Of a stretch of 64,000 nt of DNA, positions 57,310 through 64,000 are shown in pieces (position 1 is the first letter of the stretch; each line of letters opens with the position of its first letter). A program made the translations under genes and the position numbers. The notes under the pieces were generated by a model that had not been told where the DNA came from, made no database searches, and saw only the letters and a list, made by a program, of their open reading frames with translations. The DNA comes from Mytilisepta virgata (Eukaryota; Mollusca; Bivalvia; Mytilida; Mytilidae): positions 2,976,001 to 3,040,000 of the forward strand of contig JAPWFG010000018.1 of NCBI GenBank assembly GCA_028015205.1. Direction: 5' to 3'.

Positions 57310-58060
57310 TACTATTGTTGTACATTTTGGTAACAGGACAGTTCAAGGGCTTGGCGTGACCAGCCGATTGGTCGCGACCGGGCCCATCCGACCTCCCGTT
57401 TCAGATAAAGTAAGGGCCAAAGTGGCGTGTTTCAGCCACCAGGATCCCGTCCTCTATCCTTACGGGTATCCACACAACCATGAGAAGACAACCATGAGAA
57501 GACAGCAGAGGGCTAGACATGACCAGTTGTTGGCTGAAACGGGACCATTCTGCCAAAACTTGAACAGGTTATACAAAAGTCATATGATTTTGTTCAAATA
57601 ATCCAAAATTAGTAAAGTTGATAATAGTAAAACAGAATAATTCATTTGCTTATGAATTTTGAGAAAAAAAATAAAATTAAACAACAAAAAATAATAAATA
57701 GTTTATCTAAAGTTAAAACATTTGAGCCTGTTGAGGTTTGACCTATAAGCCTACACCAATCCAATAAATCAGGAATTTAGGAATTATGTTAAACAAATTT
57801 TAAGGGTAAAAATAAAGATATTATCTATTATAAAGGGATTGATGTGACCAGCCGATTGACCGAATCGGGTCCATCCGGCCTCCCGTCTAGGTAAAGATTG
57901 TGCCCCAGATGGTGATCGGAACCGTTTTTCCGGCCATCCAGGAACACTCCCTATTACCGACACGGGTTTGCGACACACGGCAAACATGTCGCCTCTTTAG
58001 GGGCCTCTTACGCCAAGCTGAGGAGCTGTGGGCCTATTATATTGTGTCCCCTGGACCCAC
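57310..58060 (+). repeat. two-copy GC-rich repeat of unknown family
   Basis: 'gaccagccgattggtcgcgac' and 'cccatccgacctcccgt' at 57358-57400 recur as 'gaccagccgattgaccgaat' and 'ccatccggcctcccgt' at 57847-57885. The segment is much richer in GC than its surroundings and sits next to the LINE 5' end. It may be more of the LINE 5' region or another element. Confidence 0.5.
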
Positions 58061-59840
58061 ACGGGGGAAATTTAGAATAATTGGCTTAAATTACCGGCTT
58101 TTAAATTTTGCAATGAAACATACGAAATGCGCAATATGCGTTGCATGTATTTTAATAATAATAATAAATGAATTACAATTAATTATTACATAAAGAATTA
58201 CATGAATATTAGGATTAATTTAGTAATCATTTTTTGGAGGAAGAAACAGACAGAAGAGATTTTAAGAACATAGTAAATAGTTCTGATATATTTATTGCAA
58301 ATAAATGGAGTTACAAATCTATCTACTATCAATTATATATCATGAAGGATTCTGTCTTAGTACTTAATTGACTCATCTCTGAAATATTTAGCTCATCTTA
58401 ACATTGCTCATTACACTTGCTTTAACGTGTAAATCATAAAAAAAATTCGTGTAACGTGTGAATCACGTTCGTGCAACGTGCGAATCGTGTGTTTGTGGTT
58501 TGCGTGTTGTAAGAAAGGTGGGATTTGAATCGTGTAACGTAAGATTTCTTTAATCGATGATAAAACGTGTGAATTCAAATCTGATCATATTTGAAACCCT
58601 TATTAAAATATTGTTGAAACGAACTTTCATCGGTGTCAAATATTTGAAAATATTGATTTTAATAAACCCCCAAAGTTTCTAATCTTTTCTATTACTAATG
58701 TAAATTATTCAATTTAAGTGAATAAAAAAAAAATAGAAAAAAATGTTTCCAAAAGTAAATGATCATATAACTTGCATACAACATTTGAAAATTAAAGATA
58801 GATTTTAACTTTAACTTGTTTGTAAAAAAATACCTTAAATTATTCTTAAAATCTGCCGAAGTCTTTTTTTACAACTATCATTTATAAATTTATATCTTCA
58901 TGGTACATCTTATACATAAGTAATTGTTTGAATACTATGCCCAATGGCATACTGGACGACTACTGTGTTAAATCAACATCTTATTAGACAAGGGATTACG
59001 AGAAAATTAACTGTCTATTTACCTCTCTATTTACCTAAGAAATCTAACATATTTAAATATTTTTCTTGATAAAGTCACATATACATGTATTTACTGAAAA
59101 TGATATAGAACACTAAAAAACAATTTATTGACCTAATAAATATTATATATGTATGCAAAGTAATAAATTTAGAGTTACCTTTTTCAGATTAACTTCAAAT
59201 TATACTATAAATATAATTTATGTACAACTATTTTACATAGATAATATTAACAGGCTTCCTTTTATTCACTTATGGTTTAACTATTATTTAAATGAATAAA
59301 TAATAATAATCATATTTATATTAATATTAATATCAACAGTTAATAAACTATATTATATATTATATTACATATAAGAAATATATGAAATATTTTTAGAAAT
59401 AATTATAATTAAACCATTAAAAATTGTACATATGTGGTAGATAAAAGGTAAATAAGAGATCCCATAGTTATTTGTGGAACGCACCTCACGACATGTTGTC
59501 TTTTTTATGAAAGGAGCTGTAAAATATTGTGGTGGAATTTTTTTATTTTACTGACAACTTTATTCTTATATCTATATAATTTTTCGTTAATATGCCACAG
59601 CTAATAAATAAAAAAAACATGAACAGATTTATTCATTGTTAATAAATCTAAGATATAATTTCACAGTTCTGTTATAAAGTTTAATGAATTTCCCTTTAAA
59701 AAATAGAATATATGCAAATAATTATTTTTTAATTGATGAAAAAAAGGTTTAATGTGGACCGTTTAAAAGTGGCTTTCCTTTATGGTACGTATTGTTTTAA
59801 GATCAAATCCATTCGGAAATCGACAACGACAAGGTTGTAT
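58061..59840. other. intron sequence, AT-rich; small 'cgtgtaacgtgtgaatc' repeats
   Basis: At 58432-58565 short motifs 'cgtgtaacgtgtgaatcacg' and 'cgtgcaacgtgcgaatcg' recur four to five times. The rest has no feature I can support. Confidence 0.4.
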
Positions 59841-59844
59841 CATG

Positions 59845-60015
59845 TATCGTGGTGTAGTTGTTAGAGCATCAAACTACAAAATCAAAGGTCCCTAGTTCGA
59901 TTCTCGCTCGACAAGAAAATTTCAGGGACCTATCGACACCATTTGAGAGGATAGTCTCGGTAAAATATGCTAGTCGGTCTCTTACACACTCGACCATGTG
60001 TACTAAGGTGTCTAT
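59845..60015 (+). mobile_element. tRNA-derived SINE, plus strand, different family
   Basis: A-box-like 'ggtgtagttgttagagcatc' (59851-59870) and B-box-like 'ggtccctagttcgattctcg' (59887-59906) are spaced as in a tRNA. 'aaatttcagggacctatcg' and 'acactcgaccatgtgtac' follow. The arms do not close as a functional cloverleaf by eye, and sequence continues past the tRNA end, so a SINE is favoured over a tRNA gene. The body differs from the SINEs at 10.9 and 49.6 kb. Confidence 0.65.
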
Positions 60016-60493
60016 CCCACAGACGTAAAACAAAAAACATGGTATTATTGTTGCTAATATTTAAAAAAAAATATGCCTACTACCAGAACTTTTCTTACCT
60101 GAAAGAAGCAATAAAAACAAATAAAATTACTAGTTTTTCAGGAAGCAAGAATACATTTGTCTTATTTTCTCATGTTTTCTGTGTTGTAGAGCATTTTTTT
60201 TTCATGCTGTTTTCTATAGATACATATATAATTCTCTATATTTTTGGGTTTTGATTTGACAGTAAATGAAAACACTTACTAATCAGTGGTAAAAAGTATA
60301 TCAGAGCATCTTGAGTGATATTAATACCCTCCTATGTTGTTTGATGTCACAAAATGAATTTATAATCCAAAAGACGAAGAAAAAATAAATCAAACAAAAA
60401 ATTCCTTCTATTCGTTGCTTTTTTGGAATATGAATTCCTAATTATCAGATAGAATGGATATAATTTCAAGAATTTGTTGACATTTCCTGAAGT

Positions 60494-60877
60494 ACTAGTA
60501 ACCCCTGGCAGTTTGATCTTAAACGGCCATCTTGTTTAGTCTTGACTGTCTTGATTTTTAGCATTTCTGACATTTCAAACAAAATCAAGATAACAAGACC
60601 AAAACAAGACATAATGCCTTGCGGTCAATCAAGACAGGTTAAGACCAGTTCATACAAGTCAAGAATGAATTATTTAATGTTTAACAATACCTGTGGTGAA
60701 CTGATCTAAACTGGTCTTCACCGACCTTAATTGACTGCAAGGCAAGACATCTTGATATGATCTTGTTTTCTTTACGTTTTTTAAAAATATGGACATGCAA
60801 AAAAAAAAAAAAAACAAGACTAAATAAGAATAAACAAGACCAGAATGGCCGTTTATGATCAAACTAGAGTTAATAGT
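60494..60877. mobile_element. foldback MITE
   Basis: The ends are inverted: 'agtttgatcttaaacggcc' (60510) and 'ggccgtttatgatcaaact' (60848). 'ccttgcggtcaatcaagaca' pairs with 'ttaattgactgcaagg' near the centre, so almost the whole 384 bp folds on itself. An A run (60799-60814) lies in the right arm. No coding capacity. Confidence 0.7.
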
Positions 60878-61269
60878 GATATAACACATGTCACTTGTGA
60901 ATGGTCAATTGTATCGTACATGTAGTTCGCCATGTGTACATATAAATTGTACATCGGTAGCTCATTGAAACAATTATTATATGTTGCCAGTGTGGCCTAA
61001 CGTTTTAATCATCATGCTTTGTATGCTAGGTGGTGTTGCCCTAAGGGGTCTCATGCACTTTAATAATTAAAATTAAACTTATACGGACGTCCATTGGTTG
61101 AAAAATATGTGAAATAACTGCCTCGGATTGATCCAATAGATAGAAAATGTAAACTACAACCCAAAACACACGACTTCATGTGAGTATAAAGCATGACGCG
61201 TCTGCATCTTATCTGACATTCACCTCGATATTTACACCAGCGGAAGGCTGAGTACAAGACAGTACGCCA

Positions 61270-61556
61270 AACAGGATGAGTTTGACTTTCACATCGTCAA
61301 CGTTCTATTTTTGAACGGCAACATTCCAAAGGCGCCGGTGTATGGAGTGTATATTTCAGAACTCATACGTTATTCCAGAGCTTGTGACATTGCATTCCTG
61401 GACAGAGCCCGGCTCCAGATAGAAAAGTTGCTCAAACAGCGGTATGTTGCTCCTAAGTTGCAGTCATCCTTATTAAAGTTTTATGGACGTGATCATGACT
61501 TTGTTGACAGGTATGAAAAAAACGTTTCCCAAATGAAAGTAAACCTGTTCCATTGA
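61270..61556 (+). pseudogene. reverse-transcriptase C-terminal-like fragment
   Basis: The open stretch reads DEFDFHIVNVLFLNGNIPKAPVYGVYISELIRYSRACD, then LLKFYGRDHDFVDRYEKNVSQMK and a stop. From memory this ending (FDFHIVN.PFL..NIP..P.YGVYISQLIRYARAC) is common in reverse transcriptases of mobile elements in molluscs and other invertebrates. The upstream catalytic part is missing, so it is a remnant. The element class is uncertain. Confidence 0.55.
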
Positions 61557-61740
61557 TGTTATCCCACAGGAAGCGCGTTTGTCCGTCCGATGGATTACGT
61601 TGCCGTAAGTAGTCGATGTTCGTTTGTTCTGTTATTGAAAGCTTGCTTACTTTCTCGAATGTACTGCAGATTACATATCGCACCCTCAAGCATGTAGATT
61701 ACGTTGTTTGATTGTAGTGCTAGTTCAGTTTCTGTATAAT

Positions 61741-62007
61741 TTAATTAGTGTGACTTTTCAAGCTTTGTGTGTATAGCATCTGGTAGCGAGTCTTACATCT
61801 TTTATCTGAACAAGCCTGACATTTGCCGGTAAATGCTGATATCTTGTTGGTGATATCGGCTCGAACAAGAATATCTTTCAAATTTGTGGGTAGTATGAAC
61901 TCCATAAACGGGCAAAGTCTTGAAAGGTCAGAGTTTTTTTTCAAATTCTTTCCACCGTGTCGTGATGGTATTAGAGATATTGCGCACGCTAGGATGGTAC
62001 GTTGCAA
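61741..62007 (-). pseudogene. Penelope-like element linker fragment
   Basis: The frame contains NLKDILVRADI, then GKCQACSDKRCKTRYQML, resembling the Cys-containing linker between reverse transcriptase and GIY-YIG nuclease in Penelope-like elements. Neither flanking domain is recognisable. It is in the opposite sense to the fragment at 61270-61556. Confidence 0.45.
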
Positions 62008-62513
62008 CGAACGGGATTCTGATTGTGGTCTCTTTTTCTTTATATTAAATGAGATTGTCCCTGCTGAAGATGTTAGCTTTTTTGAAACTATGTTTTTGAA
62101 AAAAGATCATCTGTCATCTTCACAGATATTGTATAACGTTACATCTTTTTTATCACTATTTCATAGTGCTTTATATATTTTTTGCATATAATTGTTAAAT
62201 TGTTAATTATGATATGAAAATTGTATAACATACTTTTCTACCTTATGTTTCTTGTATTGTAATTTTTATTTACATGCATTGCTCTACAGTAGGAAGTTCA
62301 AGATCACAATCATTCATATTGACAGCATTAAAGAAAGGTCTCAGTGATCCTAAAAGTTTGCTAAGTTTGAATTTTGTTTTAATTCCAACATTGATTCAAT
62401 TCGAACGTTGTTATTTCTTTAAAGGTATATATTAGACGTGTGTGTATTATGTTTATTATAATGTGTGATAAAACATCATGAGTATGCTACTTTTAAGAAT
62501 TTTATATTTTCAG

Positions 62514-62735
62514 TTCCTGAGAGAATTAATGGATTCTACTTGTATATAACAAATGATTCAGCTCTAAACGTTGATGCAAAACCCGAAAGTTATTTATGTT
62601 ATAAAGATCCTGAAACTATAATAAACCAATCATTTATTTTTGATATTGACTGTTTCAAATTGGGAAGATCTGTTGTTTTCTACAATACGAATTCATACAA
62701 AGCATTTGTCGAGTTATGTTACGTCGAAGTGCATG
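62514..62735 (+). CDS. FTP domain, second half (exon 3 of lectin receptor)
   Basis: The acceptor is TTTTCAG at 62513 and the donor GTAAGT at 62736, phase 1 on both sides, 74 codons. Translation runs FPERINGFYLYITN, LCYKDPETI, FDIDCFKLGRSVVFYN and AFVELCYVEVHG: the back half of an FTP domain with three of its conserved cysteines and the ELC.VEV.G end. Joined to 40146-40349 it makes a complete domain of about 140 residues. Phase 1 at its end suits EGF-like exons, which probably follow beyond 64000. The 22-kb intron before it is stuffed with mobile elements. Alternatively the two halves belong to neighbouring paralogues that each lost the partner. Confidence 0.85.
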
Positions 62736-63064
62736 GTAAGTCGTATGAATTTCCAGTGTATAATAATTCTACATTCTTCAAAACAGATGTTATAAACAAA
62801 AGAAGTCATCATTTACTATTTTAAACGTTACAATGAAAACATTGAAGGTCACCATTTTCATACATGTAACAATGGAAACTGTAATAATCATAAAAATATA
62901 GGTCAAATAAAACCAAAGAAAATGCCGTTTAAGAACAAATTGATGTATACTTTTGTTTATCTTTTTTACATATATCGAATTCAAGTTAACGTTAATTTTT
63001 TCCCGGGTCTTTTTCGATCACCTAACACAAAGGGTCATGCGAAATATTTTCTTCACTTTGCGTA
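62736..63064. other. intron start, no feature seen
   Basis: Sequence after the FTP exon donor. AT-rich, with no repeat recognised before the GTC microsatellite. Confidence 0.4.
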
Positions 63065-63104
63065 CGTCGTCGTCGTCGTAGTCGTCGTTGTCGTCGTTGT
63101 CGTC
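63065..63104 (+). repeat. (GTC)n microsatellite
   Basis: About 13 imperfect GTC units with a few GTT/GTA changes. Confidence 0.85.
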
Positions 63105-63109
63105 TGTAA

Positions 63110-64000
63110 ACTTTTTCACATTTTAATCTTCTTCTCTGAAACCACTTGGCCAATTGGAACAAAACTTGGCAGGAATGTTTATTCTGTGGTACGTTACAGA
63201 GTTGGAGGTTTTGGTGCTGATCGGAAACATGCTTTCTGATTGGCTGAAATTTCAAAAAACTTCTGAGAAACTGCTTGGCAGATTGAATTGTGGTCCCCTA
63301 CTAATTTTGAGCTTTTGGATCCGAAATCCACAATTATTGACACCGTGGAACATATTTTAACATAGAACCATACAAATAGTTTCTTCTCAAAACCCGTCAC
63401 ACACAAACATACCATATCATACACAAATGATGCTAGGGTGGTCCTCTACTAATGTTGAGTTTTTGGTGCTGATATGAAATCCAAGATTACCCCCATCGTG
63501 TTACATATTTTAACATAGAACCCTATGGGTAATACATACAAATAACTTCTCAAAAACCGTCTCACACAAACATACCAAAATCATGCACAAATGGTACTAG
63601 GGTGGTTCTTTACTAATTTTGAATTGTTGGTGCGGATCTGAAATTAAAGATGGCTGACACCGTGGAACATATTTTAACATAGAACCCTATATGGAATACA
63701 TGCAAATAGCTTCTCAGAAACCGTCTCACACAAACATACCAAATCATGCACAAATGATCCTAGATTTGTCCCCAATAAGTTTTGAGTTTTTGGTGCTAAT
63801 CCGAAATCCAATATTTCCACCGTGGAACATTGTTTAACATAGAACCCTATGGGAAATACATACAAACAGCTTCTATTCAAAAATCGTCTCAAATATTTAA
63901 ACCAAATCATGCAGGAATGTTACTAGGATGGTCCTCTACTAATTTTGATTTTTTTGTGTCAATCTGACATCCAAGATGGCCACCACCGAAGAACATAGTT
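63110..64000 (-). repeat. bivalve satellite-like array, reverse orientation
   Basis: Units of about 180 bp: 'ttttaacatagaaccctatg', 'aaatacatacaaatagcttct', 'aaaccgtctcacacaaac', 'tggtcctctactaattttga' and 'ggtgctgatccgaaatccaa'. These are the complement of the 5740-7350 family ('cctatgttaaa', 'ggccatctt'). Five units are visible and the array runs off the window end. Confidence 0.8.

Noticed and set aside
59845..59920. Genuine tRNA gene
   Set aside because: Box A and B are present, but the acceptor and anticodon stems do not close convincingly and repeat sequence follows without a terminator at the 3' end.

Overview
This window looks like nuclear DNA of a bivalve mollusc, most probably a mytilid mussel. 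It is AT-rich and has phase-1 EGF-like and fucolectin-type (FTP) exons split by long introns. It carries typical bivalve dispersed repeats (units with 'cccatagggtcctatgttaaac' or 'tgaccttgacctttgacc' cores), tRNA-derived SINEs, an I/Nimb-like LINE and Ty3/gypsy elements. There are no bacterial-style operons; most open frames are chance or low-complexity. The genus is an inference.

Host genes. (1) 194-2529 (+) is the 3' end of a single-pass receptor: an EGF-like exon, a transmembrane exon and three exons for a tyrosine-rich tail, all joining in phase 1. (2) Exons at 30202-30265 (signal peptide), 40146-40349 and 62514-62735 (two halves of an FTP lectin domain) also join in phase 1. They form the 5' part of a second gene on the same strand that runs beyond the window. 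Mussel receptors often combine FTP, EGF repeats, a membrane segment and a tail, so the two may be neighbouring members of one receptor family; this is an inference. (3) A possible promoter with a tiny first exon lies at 44840-44986.

Mobile DNA by region. 2.7-19.5 kb: MITE-like hairpins, bivalve satellite-like arrays, an old segmental duplication (7.4-9.9 kb against 11.6-13.3 kb) and a SINE. 19985-26228: a 6.2 kb LTR element with gypsy-type reverse transcriptase but integrase placed before reverse transcriptase (the Gmr1-type order), broken by a frameshift, a 5' deletion and a nested hairpin insertion. 29.0-29.5 kb: a LINE tail with an (ATT)n end. 30.8-32.5 kb: a second gypsy fragment (LTR, primer site, start of gag). 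33784-38833: a 5.05 kb foldback element, flanked by a 6-bp target duplication, whose inverted arms are filled with a 21-bp minisatellite; it carries its own nested insertions. 42.1-47.7 kb: two DNA-transposon-like elements with terminal repeats (one flanked by TTAA) containing smaller MITEs. 51.7-57.3 kb: an I/Nimb-like LINE with ORF1, endonuclease, reverse transcriptase and RNase H, and with several breaks. 57.3-64 kb: repeats, a SINE, a foldback MITE, Penelope-like remnants and a terminal satellite array.

The strongest leads are the minisatellite-armed foldback element, the gypsy element with inverted pol order, and the spread-out FTP lectin gene whose last visible intron (about 22 kb) houses most of the transposons in the right half.
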